A DNA stretch of 64,000 nt from Kappaphycus alvarezii (Eukaryota; Rhodophyta; Florideophyceae; Gigartinales; Solieriaceae): assembly GCA_002205965.3 (NCBI GenBank), contig NADL03000153.1:1-64000 (forward strand). The letters are read 5' to 3'. A model generated the notes under the pieces. The model ran no database searches. It worked only from the letters and a program-made list of their open reading frames with translations, and was not told the DNA's origin. A program made the position numbers and the translations under genes. Position 1 is the first letter of the stretch; each line of letters opens with the position of its first letter. Below, piece after piece: positions 52,077 through 62,345 of this stretch.

Positions 52077-54785
52077 CTACTCGGGACCGGCTTTAGTGTG
52101 CCGGAAAAGTTTCCCATTCCACAATGTAAAAGCCTTTTGATTCCTGCGTACCCAATTTCGGTGTTCAAGATCAACCTTTCTCATTTCTAGTCCATCGAGG
52201 AATTTGATCAGTCCGTGAATATTAGCTTCGTACTCGTTATCGTTCAGCAACTGCAACTCGGCGACTCCGACGATGTCCTCCGAAGCTTTTTCATTTGGAA
52301 TCAGTGCGTCCCTCAAGCGGGATAGGTAATCGGCAGGCTGATTATTGCGTCCGGGTCTATACACAATTTCAAACCGATATTCTGCGAAAATGTCGAGCCA
52401 TCGGGCCAAGCGGTGATGTACATCCTTCTTTTGGAATGCTGTTTTAAGTGCCTGGTGATCAGTTATCAAGACAAATTTCTCGAGTGATAAAAGGTATACG
52501 CGAAACTTTTTCAGCGCGAAGACGACAGCTAGCGCTTCTTTCTCGCAGACTGAGTATCTCCTTTCCGCATCATTCAGAGTTCGGCTTGCGAATTGAACAG
52601 GGTGTAGTCTTCCGTTTTCATCTTTTTGGGACAAAACGGCACCCAAAGACCATTCTGAGGCATCTGTCTCCACAACGAATGGTCTCTTGAAATCTGGGTA
52701 CATGAGAACTGGGGGGACACATAGCTTATCTTTAAGCTCCTTAAATGCAGTTTCCATTTCCTTGTTCCAGTGAAATTTTCCGTTCTTCGTAGTGCTGGCA
52801 TGTAACGGTGCTGCAGTCTTGGCGAAATCTTTGATAAATCTTCTGTAATATGAGGCCAGTCCTAAGAAGCTTCGGACCTCCGTCTTTGAAGCGGGCCTTG
52901 GTGCCAACTTTATTTTTTTCGTTTTCTCTGGATCCACTCTAATTCCCTCTTGGTCGACGATATGATCGAGTAATTGGATAGACGTTTTCGCAAAGAAGCA
53001 TTTGCTCAACTTAATTTTCAAGCTATACTCCGATATCCTCTCCACAACTGTCTTGACGTGCGAGATGTGCTGATCCAATGTTTCTGAGAATATGACGACA
53101 TCATCGATATAGACTCTTGCGAATGGAAGTCCTTTCAAAACCTCGTTCATCATTCTTTGGAATGTAGCTGGTGCATTCATGAGACCAAAAGGCATCACTT
53201 CGAACCTGAACGTACCGGCTTTGCTGGTAAAGGTTGTTTTTTCCTTACATTTTTCATCCAATGGAATCTGCCAATAGCCAGTGTAAAGGTCAATTGAGGT
53301 GAAATATCTCCCGTCCTTCAGGTCCTCGAGGATCTCCTCCATGTTCGGAATCGGAAATCGATCGGGTATCATTCTCTGGTTCAGTTGTCGGTAATCGACG
53401 CAAAAACGCAGCTTTCCATCCTTCTTTGGTGCGACCACAACTGGAAACGACCATGGGGATGAAACTGGTCGAATAATATCATTTTTCAGCATACTTGTAA
53501 CATTTTCTGAGATAAATTGGTCATATTTTGGCGGTTGACGTCTAGGCTTGTGGTAAATCGGTTGAGTGTCGGTAAGTTCGAACGAGTGAGTAACCGGTAC
53601 ACTTGCTTGTCTCAAATCTGAAACGCTCCATGCAATTACTTCGGAAGATGTTAACATGTCGGATATTTTCAGTGAGGCGGGGGCGGGAAGGTGCTGCACT
53701 TTTCCTTGGATTTCTGCCATTTGGCGCCCTTTTTCTTCTTGATCCCCAACCTCAATATTTTGAAGGACCTCTTCCGTCGTGCTCACATCTTCATATATGG
53801 AGTTCGCCGTATTCTTATTTTCTTTGCAAAGGTAATCTTCTTTCATGCTCCGAATTCTGTCCTTTGATTCGATATCATCGCAAAAAGAAACACATTCGGG
53901 TTTCAAACTTATCCTAGAATCCCAGTCGTCATCTGTTTCAAACCCGGAATCATAATAGTCCCATGCCATGTTCATTACCCCCCGAGGGTACCCTTTTCCA
54001 CTTCCGAAAGTGTTAGTTGGTTCCGAATCTTCGCTGTCATAGCTAGAAGTGAAATCTTCACTGTCCGTTTCTTTTAAATCCTCAGGATGCGTGCTTTTGT
54101 CGAAATCCAGGGGCATCTTCACGGTTCTGCCGTCAATATTAACTGAAACCATTTGGTTGCCCAAGTCAATGCATGTTCCTAGTCTTTCCATTGTGGGGCA
54201 GCCAATGATTGCATCAAAAGGGAGATCCGGCATGACAAGAAAGTCTACATCAACTTTAGAGTCCCCAAAGAACACGGAAACCTTGTCAACAGTGCCCATG
54301 CATTTTGAGACGGTTCCATCCGCTACAGTTATTTTTCGAGTCGTTGGAGTAATTTCGAGACCTAGATCTGTCACCAAAGTTTCTGAAATGAGGTTTGGAA
54401 CAGCACCCGAATCGAAGAGAGCTTGGGTTTTCATACCCAATACTTTGACTGGTACCAGCTTAAGACGTCTTGGTGCTGTCGAGGCCGATTGAAGAAACAG
54501 TTTCTTACCCTTAGCGGACTTATTAGACCTGATAATTTTTTTGAGTTCTTTTCTCGCATCCTCTGCGTCGCCCCTCAAAAGTTGACCAAACGTTATCCCA
54601 GTTGGGGCCGATGCAAGCTCAGCCACCAAATTGTACCTCTTCACATACTCTAGTACGTCCTTAGAGATACTCTTAACTTTCTTACTCTTTTTCGTCTTCT
54701 TGGCCGGAGTGACTCCCACTCCTGGAACAACTTGATCAGACCTCTTGGTTCGAGGAGGTACAGGTGCTGGGATATGCTCCAGCAT
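52077..54785 (-). CDS. pol: Gypsy pol: protease, RT, RNase H (902 codons)
   Basis: An intact frame. A Lys-rich N-terminus is followed by protease (ALFDSG, Asp125-Ser-Gly), an acidic linker (about 235-370), RT with FCVDYRQLN (461-469), SIDLYTGYWQIPL (497-509), FGLMNAP (533-539) and catalytic YIDD (559-562), then RNase H with ETDASEWSLGAVLSQ (706-720), EKEALAVVFALKKFRVYL (748-765), TDHQALK (775-781) and GRNNQPADYLSR (812-823). It makes cDNA from element RNA in cytoplasmic particles. The frame is open upstream of the ATG and lies -1 relative to gag (gag stop at 54794), so it was probably expressed by frameshift or as one polyprotein before decay. All RT and RNase H key residues appear intact. 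Confidence 0.96.
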   Translation of the reverse strand: MLEHIPAPVPPRTKRSDQVVPGVGVTPAKKTKKSKKVKSISKDVLEYVKRYNLVAELASAPTGITFGQLLRGDAEDARKELKKIIRSNKSAKGKKLFLQSASTAPRRLKLVPVKVLGMKTQALFDSGAVPNLISETLVTDLGLEITPTTRKITVADGTVSKCMGTVDKVSVFFGDSKVDVDFLVMPDLPFDAIIGCPTMERLGTCIDLGNQMVSVNIDGRTVKMPLDFDKSTHPEDLKETDSEDFTSSYDSEDSEPTNTFGSGKGYPRGVMNMAWDYYDSGFETDDDWDSRISLKPECVSFCDDIESKDRIRSMKEDYLCKENKNTANSIYEDVSTTEEVLQNIEVGDQEEKGRQMAEIQGKVQHLPAPASLKISDMLTSSEVIAWSVSDLRQASVPVTHSFELTDTQPIYHKPRRQPPKYDQFISENVTSMLKNDIIRPVSSPWSFPVVVAPKKDGKLRFCVDYRQLNQRMIPDRFPIPNMEEILEDLKDGRYFTSIDLYTGYWQIPLDEKCKEKTTFTSKAGTFRFEVMPFGLMNAPATFQRMMNEVLKGLPFARVYIDDVVIFSETLDQHISHVKTVVERISEYSLKIKLSKCFFAKTSIQLLDHIVDQEGIRVDPEKTKKIKLAPRPASKTEVRSFLGLASYYRRFIKDFAKTAAPLHASTTKNGKFHWNKEMETAFKELKDKLCVPPVLMYPDFKRPFVVETDASEWSLGAVLSQKDENGRLHPVQFASRTLNDAERRYSVCEKEALAVVFALKKFRVYLLSLEKFVLITDHQALKTAFQKKDVHHRLARWLDIFAEYRFEIVYRPGRNNQPADYLSRLRDALIPNEKASEDIVGVAELQLLNDNEYEANIHGLIKFLDGLEMRKVDLEHRNWVRRNQKAFTLWNGKLFRHTKAGPE

Positions 54786-54793
54786 TCCATACT

Positions 54794-55618
54794 CTAGCCT
54801 AGGTTTCTTCGATAAAATGTTCCTTCCCCATCCCTTTTTGTCACATTGACTTGACTAATCTCTTCAGCGATGGATACGTTACCGGCATCCGTCAACCTTT
54901 GATCCCTTCTATTTTGTAAGATTTTCACCTCTGGTCCTGACTCACTCCTTGCTTCCGATAAATTTGCTCTTCTGTTGTCTTTAGACCAGCAGTTACTTTC
55001 ATGATGCCCATATCGACCGCACTTTGCACAACGAGTGTTTCTATGTGGATTATCAGGACACCTGTTTGCAAAGTGTCCAGGCTTGTGACAGTAAGAACAG
55101 ACTTCTGCGGCCTTAGGGGCCCCAGACTGGTTCTTCTTAATGGTAAGAGTAAGGCTTTCCAACTGCGAGGTTATCATGTCAAGTCGATTATCGAATCGGG
55201 TTTCCAACCTTTCTTCCAAGTTTTTGACATCGCTCCTGACAGATTCTAATGCCGCTGCACTAGTAGCCGGCCTTTGATAATTCTTTTCAGGATGTACGAT
55301 AGACATCGATGTGCGGGTTTCCCTCGGTACCTCACTCAGTGACTGAAACGTCTCCGAATTTTTGACAAATTCTACTATGGTACCCTTCAGTTCATCAAAA
55401 GTGTGAGGGCCCTTGATGAGGAGGAAATCGGAGAGCCGCTTATCCCCCATAGCCGCCTTACGCAGCATTCCGTACTTGGCTTGGGCGTTGAACCCAGCCT
55501 TTTCATAAAGATCACACAAGTACACCAATGAGCTTAACAAATCGTCGAAGTTGAGCCGGGCCTCTATGGCGGTACGAATCATCTCATCTGGTTCTACCTC
55601 CTTAGCATACTCTTTCAC
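54794..55618 (-). CDS. gag: Gypsy gag: capsid part and two CCHC knuckles (274 codons)
   Basis: Helical capsid-like region (residues 1-125), a coiled-coil-like stretch SDVKNLEERLETRFDNRLDM, then two nucleocapsid zinc knuckles, CSYCHKPGHFANRC and CAKCGRYGHHESNC (both C-x2-C-x4-H-x4-C), and a variable tail. It packages element RNA. The open frame starts at the first ATG downstream of two frameshifts, and the original N-terminus lies in other frames at 55615-55926. Confidence 0.92.
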   Translation of the reverse strand: MKEYAKEVEPDEMIRTAIEARLNFDDLLSSLVYLCDLYEKAGFNAQAKYGMLRKAAMGDKRLSDFLLIKGPHTFDELKGTIVEFVKNSETFQSLSEVPRETRTSMSIVHPEKNYQRPATSAAALESVRSDVKNLEERLETRFDNRLDMITSQLESLTLTIKKNQSGAPKAAEVCSYCHKPGHFANRCPDNPHRNTRCAKCGRYGHHESNCWSKDNRRANLSEARSESGPEVKILQNRRDQRLTDAGNVSIAEEISQVNVTKRDGEGTFYRRNLG

Positions 55619-55926
55619 AAGCCACTCACATACCTCACCGAAGTTACGCCCATTCCCGTTAAGAGACCACCCGTCGATAAACTTGGACTTATATTTGTGC
55701 TTTGCGTCACCATGAAGATAGGCGAAGATACTTGCGCCCTCTCTTCATCGCCCTTCTCTCGCATCACAACGTTGACATATGTGTAAAGAAACTCCTCAAC
55801 GTCTTCAGTCTTGCCCCTGTGAACGTTATACGAGCAGCGTTGAGATCCATGATTACAGAAAAGAAATCCCCCGAAGTGTTCCTTACTACTGCTCAACTCG
55901 AATACCTCGGGTGCAACCCCCTCCAC
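55615..55926 (-). pseudogene. Gypsy gag N-terminal part, frameshifted
   Basis: The 103-codon frame contains the block EEFLYTYVNVVMREKGDEER, typical of Gypsy capsid starts. The continuation HGDAKHKYKSKFI lies in another frame, joined to the 274-codon frame downstream. At least two indels are therefore needed to explain the present frames. Confidence 0.8.
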
Positions 55927-55938
55927 AAGAGTACCAAA

Positions 55939-56565
55939 TGATAGGGGTAAATCGGCGGGGAAGAGATCCTCAGAACCAATTACCCTGAGAAGGAGGTGTT
56001 GCGAGCGACAAAAGTGCTACCGTGGTATTGTTGAACGAACAAAAGGGAGTGTATATAGAAGAGAGTTGAGGAAGCTACAAGCAAGTATAAAAGGGGCAGG
56101 GTCTACCACCGACGCTCTGCGACTAGCGTAAGAAAAAGTTTTCTTGGGTCTGAAGTTGACTCTCAACTTCCTACTACTCGGGACTTGGCTTGAAGTTGTC
56201 TGCCAACTTGCTTTATGCTTTGTGTTTGACTTAACTTGTTGAGCGCCCCGCTCGGGTATGCTGGCTCCCAAGTAGTCCTACCATTTCATGCAAACAGCCC
56301 CTTATATAGATTTTTCAACCCTCACTATCTGTAGCATCTATACAGTACCTAAGTGCCAAATCTGCACCGCCACAGTACAGTGCAAAGCATCTCTCTAAAA
56401 ATAATTAAAAATATAATTGTAAGTACAGTGACAGCTCAGCCAGCGCAGCATGCCAACTCAGCCAGCAGCATGCCAACTCGGCCAGCGCAGCATGCCAACT
56501 CAGCCAGCGCAGCCAACTCAGCCAGCGCAGCATGCCAAGGAATATCTACAATTTTCATTATATCA
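55939..56565 (-). repeat. Gypsy 5' LTR
   Basis: 627 bp. It begins, in coding sense, TGATATAATG and ends CCCCTATCA. The 22-bp tandem array at about 56435-56540 is in U3. Just inside it (55936 and down, minus strand) TGGTACTCTTGTGG could be a tRNA primer site, but I could not assign a tRNA. Confidence 0.95.
56301..56308 (-). promoter_or_regulatory. TATA box of the Gypsy 5' LTR
   Basis: TATATAAG on the coding strand, in the context AAATCTATATAAGGGGCTG. The same TATATAAG element occurs at the U3-R border of the related LTRs at 40675 and 906. A second TATAAAAGGGG lies on the opposite strand near 56086, so antisense initiation is possible. Confidence 0.65.
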
Positions 56566-56745
56566 GTTACCTTAGCCGGCTAACGGGGTTGTTTTTCTGC
56601 GAACCGTGCAAAGGCTATGAGTCATATGGAGTTCCTTTCAAACCACTTGGTAGGATCTCCATTACAATGAATGTGGGTATCCACCAACTGGAAATTAGCT
56701 GATACTCCAGTCAATAAGAAGGCCGCTACGGAGGTGACCATCAAA

Positions 56746-56830
56746 GGGGGGGATTGGGGTGCTTTACTGATTAAGGATACAGGGCTGCTATGTTTCGAAG
56801 ACTAGGGGAGGCAGGTCTGTGTATCAGAGA
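56746..56830 (-). repeat. 3'-terminal box, CCCTAATCAG type, second spacer copy
   Basis: Copy of 41130-41210. Confidence 0.7.
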
Positions 56831-57589
56831 CTCTGGAAATGAGGCCGTGTCATCTGGTACGACCTCACAGGGCTGGTGTAATGCCAGGCTTAAGCCATGC
56901 TACGTTGGATGAAAACGGCGCTGCAGCGAAGCAGCGTCTCGTTAAAACATCATAGTGACTTAGAATGCCGGAAACTATGTGGACGTTTATTTTTTCCAAC
57001 TGGCAAGTCGGCAGGGAATGTGGTTTCATAACGGCATTTTAGAATGCCTAGGCGGCGTCCGTCGTCATGGGGGTAGTAGATTCTACTGGGGCCGCCCGGA
57101 ACTGGTTCGCTTACCATTCGCTACACTTGGCCTCGATTGCACCTACCATACTCCAAAGTTTCCTAGCGATATCCTGCAACGCCACTTCTGCCAGCTTCTT
57201 TCATTCGGCCTTCATTCTACTCGTGCGTGCTCGTTGCATCTTCCCTCTTTTTAGATGCGTCGGAGTTGGCAGTAATCCTTACATCAGAGCGGAGACCAAT
57301 ACGGCTTATCGGATGACGGGGTGTCTTCCGGAAACTCATGTCCTTCCTTGGAGGTGTCTGGTTCTCATCTGCATTGCTTCGCGAAGCATGCATTGCGCAA
57401 CTGCCTACACGAGAATTTCTGCGTGGCAAATTCGAGGTATTAGGACCTGTCGTCCCCTTTTTCCACGACCGGAGCAGCCCTAACGGCGGCGACGGCTTTG
57501 ACGAGTTATTACAGTGAGTAGTACTGTACCCTAGCTACTGTAATGAAATTAGGGGTACATATCGGTGCCAGTGCGTTGATTCTGTAGGC

Positions 57590-58195
57590 GATAATTGTAA
57601 AAAAATTAAATGACATGCCTAGATGCAAAACAGATAATTCCAAATAAATGAATAATAAATTACGTGAATGGGACTGAGAATAATGATAAAAGGAAACCAA
57701 TATTTATTGATTGGCAGGGATAGCTCAATGGCCTGAGGTTTGCGAAAAATTTGTAACAGCCTAAGGCTATTTATACAGAGATGAGAGTAGAAAATCTAAA
57801 AAGATGATTCCAACAATATAACAATTCTTGTAGATCAAATTCATGCTCAAAAATAATTATAGAATAATTCTCCAAGTGAGTATTAATCCAAATAATAATT
57901 TGCTGGCAACATGATTCCAGTAATTATAGCTGCATAATTTAAATTATAACTGTATTATTTAAATTATAACTGTGTAATTTAAAACCAACTGACAGACATA
58001 GAAACTGCTTCACGTGTAATGCAGTATAAAAAATGGGCTAGTGAAAATAGATAAAATTATTTTCGATGATTCACAGTAAGTTAGAATTGTTGGCCTCTGA
58101 CAAAAAATTCCCACAATTCTTCATCACTTTATTCGATATGGAAAACCAATTAAATATTTTCCAACACTCGTAAAAACATTTCTCTAATCTTCACA
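57590..58195 (+). repeat. AT-rich 590-bp repeat, subtype 2, second spacer copy
   Basis: Copy of 41970-42575 with scattered single-base indels. The internal AATTTAAATTATAACTGT duplication near 57945-57980 differs slightly in length. Confidence 0.75.
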
Positions 58196-58590
58196 ATAGT
58201 CGTGTGATTTTTTGTCCCAATGGCCATAGTTTCTACAATTTTTAGACCTTTAGAATGTCTCGATAATTGGTTTGATCAGGTATGAAAAGAGGGCTTTAGA
58301 TTGATTTTATTGGAACCGGACATACAAGGCAGTGGAATAGTGTATTTGTACTACTCGAATCATTGAGCGCCTTCAAAACACCTTGCAATACAAAAATTTC
58401 TCTCCCCATCTCGAGATATAGTCGTTTCATATATGTAATCAGTAAAACGTATGAAAATGAAATCATGAATCTATAATTGACGCCACAACCCAACTCGAAA
58501 CTTGCAAGAAATCCGATTTCGCTTATCTACACCCCAAAACACTAAATCACTTCAGAACCTACAAGCCTGCGACATTTCTACAAGAAAAAA

Positions 58591-59322
58591 TTGCAAAAAA
58601 TAGTATTCAACGGAAACCTAGCCCACCTGATATGTACCACAGTAAAATCACCCATACCAATGGGACTGCTCTCGTGCCCGAGACGAAAATGCCCCGAAAC
58701 CCTTGACTGTTTCGGGGATCACCTCCTTCACTGCAGATACGATGGGCTCAAAACTCGACGGCATGACCATCAGGTGTCCCTTATTGCGCAATATCTGCAG
58801 AGAGGCCCGTTACCCCGCTATCAAGCCACGGGAAGGTATCCATCTCACAAGGGCAGAATCCGGGAGATAGGAAGCAGTGGGGGTACGGATTTCTTTGACG
58901 TAATGTTCATCAACCCGCTGGCGCCCTCCCACAGGAGCGCACAAACTTTATATCCGCTCACCTCCCTCAATGCGGCCGTCTCTGCGAAGCGTAGAGTATA
59001 TAAATACTTTATGGCAACCTCCGTGACAAGTAAGCCCGTGCCTATCCCTGCATCCACTCTCCTAGGTTGGCACCCAGACGCTTATAGGGTGCTAACCGAT
59101 GTCGCGCGGAACGTGGCCGTTAGGGCATGGTGGCATACGGTAAGGTCCGAGCGGAACTTACTCAGAGGCACGCTGCCTCGGCCGTAGTTTCCAATGCAGC
59201 TTGTCTGATGGTCAGCCTTGAGCCGGCGTTTTAGGGAAATTTAAGAGGTACTACTGGTCACCTTGTAGGCTATTCCCGGGCACAACCGACGTTATCTTTC
59301 AAATATTAAATCACTTCATCCA
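58591..59322 (+). pseudogene. Family A 3' fragment, second spacer copy
   Basis: Frame 58591-59187 (198 codons) is uninterrupted from the CCHC (CPRRKCPETLDCFGDHLLHC) through REIGSSGGTDFFDVMFINP to GWHPDAYRVLTDVARNVAVR. It is therefore better preserved than its twin at 42960, which has a one-base loss at the CCHC. The 3' box ends near 59322. Confidence 0.87.
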
Positions 59323-60841
59323 GAGAGAACTTATTCGCAGAGGAGTACATGTACGCGGTACCGCGGTGGGGGTGAGGAAGGGAGGACAAACAAAGGAGGA
59401 GGAGGATATTCGCGCGGATTGGAGCTGTGATCGGTCGGGTGCTGTGCGAACAAGAACATCCTATCAACGATAGCAGGACATCAGTTGTTATCTCAGACTG
59501 GAGCCTTTCACCGGAGATTGGCGAAGATTAACGCTTGAAAACGACAATAGCTCTAAGCAAATAAGTGTTGACCGCCAACAATGCAAGAGAGAGGTGTGCT
59601 GCGTAATGAACGCGGGCAAACCGGAAAGGCAGAAAGAACAGAAACTAAAACCTGAGAGCTTCGCTCCCGATGCCCCCTCCCTCCAGGCTTTTTGCTCTGA
59701 AGTTCACCTTTTTATTTTATTTCTGTATCGCGTAACAGACATACTGGAAGCTGCATAAGACTGCGTAGGTTGCATGCGCGGTTGGCTGACTAAAAATTCA
59801 AACTGTTGCAGTTCTAGTCGTTATTTTTCTTAAATGGGGTGCGCAAGCGTAGGCCGCACTTGTTACCCAATCGGTAATTGCTCGATGCATCAACATGAAG
59901 AAGCTGCGGATGCTGGGAGGATAAGAGCAAGATGAAAGACCGATGGATCTCTTCCAGGTGGCGGTTGTGGGGAAGGGACAGTAGGTTGTAGATGTGAAAA
60001 TTGGAAAAATATTTTACAGGAATTGGAAAACCATTTATTTTTGTTTTCCATATCGAATACCGTGGTGAGAAATTGTGGAACAGTTTCTAGCAGAGGTCAA
60101 CATTTTTTATTTATTATGAATCATCGAAAATAATTTCATCCATTTTCACAGGCCCATGTTTTATTCTGTGTTACACGTGAAGCAATTTTTATGTCTGTCA
60201 GTTGGCTTTCAAGTTCTACAGGTATAATTACTGGAATTATGTTGCCAACAAATTATTATTTGGATAAATAATCACTTGAAGACTTATCCTGTAATTATTA
60301 TTGAGCACGAATTTAGTCCGCAAAACCTGTTATGCTGTGGGAATCATTCTTGTAGCTGTTCTATTCTGATCTCAGTATAAATAGTCTTAGACTGTTTAAA
60401 AAATTTTAGAAAACCTCGGTCCATCGAATTATTCCCGTCGATCAATATTCGCTGGTTTTCTTTCTACTTTATTCTCAGTCCTATTCAGGTAATTTATTAT
60501 TCATTAATTTGGAAATACCTATTTTGGATCTACGCATACCATTTCATTTTCTACAGTAGATATGCCGAAAAGAATCAATTACAGATGCTGCTTAAGCAGC
60601 CTCGGTAATGTCCGAGTTTTGCAGGAGACCTAGCCTTCCCATTAAGGGGGGGAGAGAGGCCTGGAACCAAGGCCAATTCGGGCAGGGCAATTGCAATTGG
60701 GGGGAAACTGAGGTGTTTTACTGATTAGTATTACTGATTAGGGATGCAGGACGACAATTTTCCGAAGACTAAGGGGGCAGCAATTGGTGGAACGCTTCCA
60801 TCTGCTTCTGATCGAAGCTGGCGGCGATTACCGCGGATTGA

Positions 60842-62225
60842 GTGGGAGGAAGCGTAAGTAGCAAGCACATAAACTTGGAGGCGTTCGCACAGAGCGGTGT
60901 AAGTGGAAGGCGCATTGAGCATCATCCAAATCTCGAAAGGGCTGGAAAATTGGTCAACGGCGTTTTGGCGGCCTGGAAAAATTGGGGAACAAAGCAGCCC
61001 GAGCATATCGGAGATCTCAGCACCGTCAGCTTCGACCGGAAGCAGCGGGAGGCGTTCGCACAGATTCATGGTCCTTGCACCGACTCCGAATGGGAGCAAG
61101 CCTGCCTTCCTATTTCCTACGGTGGTCTCGGCATTCCTCTCGCTTCTTCAATCCCTGAGTCCGCTTATGCGGCTTCGATGATTGATGTTTTCAGCCGTTT
61201 CTCAGATCTGCTCTCGTTCTCGGGAGACCTACACATGGAGGAAGTGTCTAGGGCCGCGATCTCTTCATTATCTACCCGTTATCCAGATATTTCGGCTTCC
61301 CTGTCGCCCACTTCTCTGTTTCAGCGATGTCAAACGCCGGTCCCCGGCGAACGGCTCCAGTCTTCTATCTCGTCTGAGCTTCACAGTTTGACGTTTAATC
61401 GGATCTTCCGTTCATCCTCTGACCACCGCAGATGTCGCCTCACTTCCGTCCGTGAGTCGTCCTCCTGTTCCGCGTTCTCAACTTTACCGCACCCTCACCG
61501 CGGCACCTATCTGTCCTCGCAAGCCTGGATAGTGGCTGTTTCGCTACGCCTCGGCCACGCGATTTTCTCTGGTCATGATCGATGTCCGGTATGTGCTCGC
61601 CGTTCCAACGACATCGCCCCGTTGCTCGATCCCCTGGGCAAACATGCCCTCACCTGTAAGTACGACGATGGGCAGACTCGTCGCCACAATGTCTTGCGTA
61701 ACGCTCTCCATCGTTACTGTAAGAAGCTTGGAATTTCTGCCTCTCTTGAACATCTGTTCCTCCCCTTCCCCTTCGTCCTCTCCCTCGTCCGCCCTTCGCA
61801 TAGATCTTTTTATCCCTGGTTCATATGGCCTCGACCCGAAGGATATCGCTTTGGATGTCACAGTGGCCCATCCACAGGTCACTTCTCGCGTTTCCCAGTG
61901 TGCCTTATCTGGCGGCGCAGCTGTCTCAATGGCTGAACGTGCGAAACACACGCACTACGGTCTAGTCTGCCACACGAACCATATACGCCTTCTTCCTGTT
62001 GGTATTGATGTGTTCGGTGCCCTTGGGGCCGAGGGTGCGACTTTCTTCCGGCGCCTTTCTACGTTTGCTGCTGCCCGTCGAGGCACCACTCCCCAATGGG
62101 AGCTGCACCTCCTAATCACGCGCTTCGTGTTCTGCTTGCATGGGTTGCAAGCGCGTCAAGTTCTTACCAGTGCATTTCCGATTAGTTCCTCTCTCATCCC
62201 CCTTCGCATGTTAGTTTCTCTGTAA
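60842..62225 (+). pseudogene. Family B CCHC/endonuclease half, second right-arm copy
   Basis: A 364-codon frame (60842-61936) reads without interruption from the thumb-like start through SFDRKQREAF, PISYGGLGIPLASSIPESAY and the CCHC (CPVC...GKHALTCKYDDGQTRR) to HRYCKKLGIS. Two one-base losses near 61757-61772 then shift the frame, and the endonuclease core (LRIDLFIPG...LDVTVAHPQ) continues in frame 61575-62225. The first copy (45-46 kb) has the opposite pattern: intact here but shifted upstream. Confidence 0.88.
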
Positions 62226-62345
62226 TCCCCTCAGCATGTTCTCCCACATGCTTTTTCCAAATCCCGTAAAGATTACACACACAGCACGGTGACACCGGGG
62301 GGTAGAAGAGGGACAGCGAGGTGAAAAAGGGGAGGAGCAGTAAAC

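Larger units (their letters stand above)
50753..56565 (-). mobile_element. Ty3/Gypsy LTR retrotransposon, defective, TSD GTTAC
   Basis: Complete ends: 3' LTR 50753-51380 and 5' LTR 55939-56565 on the coding (minus) strand, TSD GTTAC at 50748-50752 and 56566-56570. Order is gag, protease-RT-RNase H, integrase, so Ty3/Gypsy type. The LTRs differ by six substitutions and two small indels by my count. Gag is frameshifted, and integrase lacks its C-terminus and a catalytic Glu. The empty site is visible in the paralogous spacer (GTTAT at 39418-39422). Confidence 0.96.
50417..59929 (+). repeat. Spacer, second copy (contains the Gypsy insertion)
   Basis: Direct repeat of 39089-44312. It is interrupted at 50753-56570 by the Gypsy element and lacks the solo LTR at 39462-40987. 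Single-base indels relative to the first copy are frequent. Confidence 0.88.

Noticed and set aside
55915-55938. tRNA primer binding site of the Gypsy element
   Set aside because: TGGTACTCTTGTGG lies two bases inside the LTR as expected, but I could not match it to a known tRNA 3' end. It is mentioned only as a candidate.
57700-57760. Possible tRNA-like stretch (GGGATAGCTCAATGGCCTGAGG)
   Set aside because: It resembles a D-arm A-box only, with no B-box, anticodon or acceptor pairing nearby.
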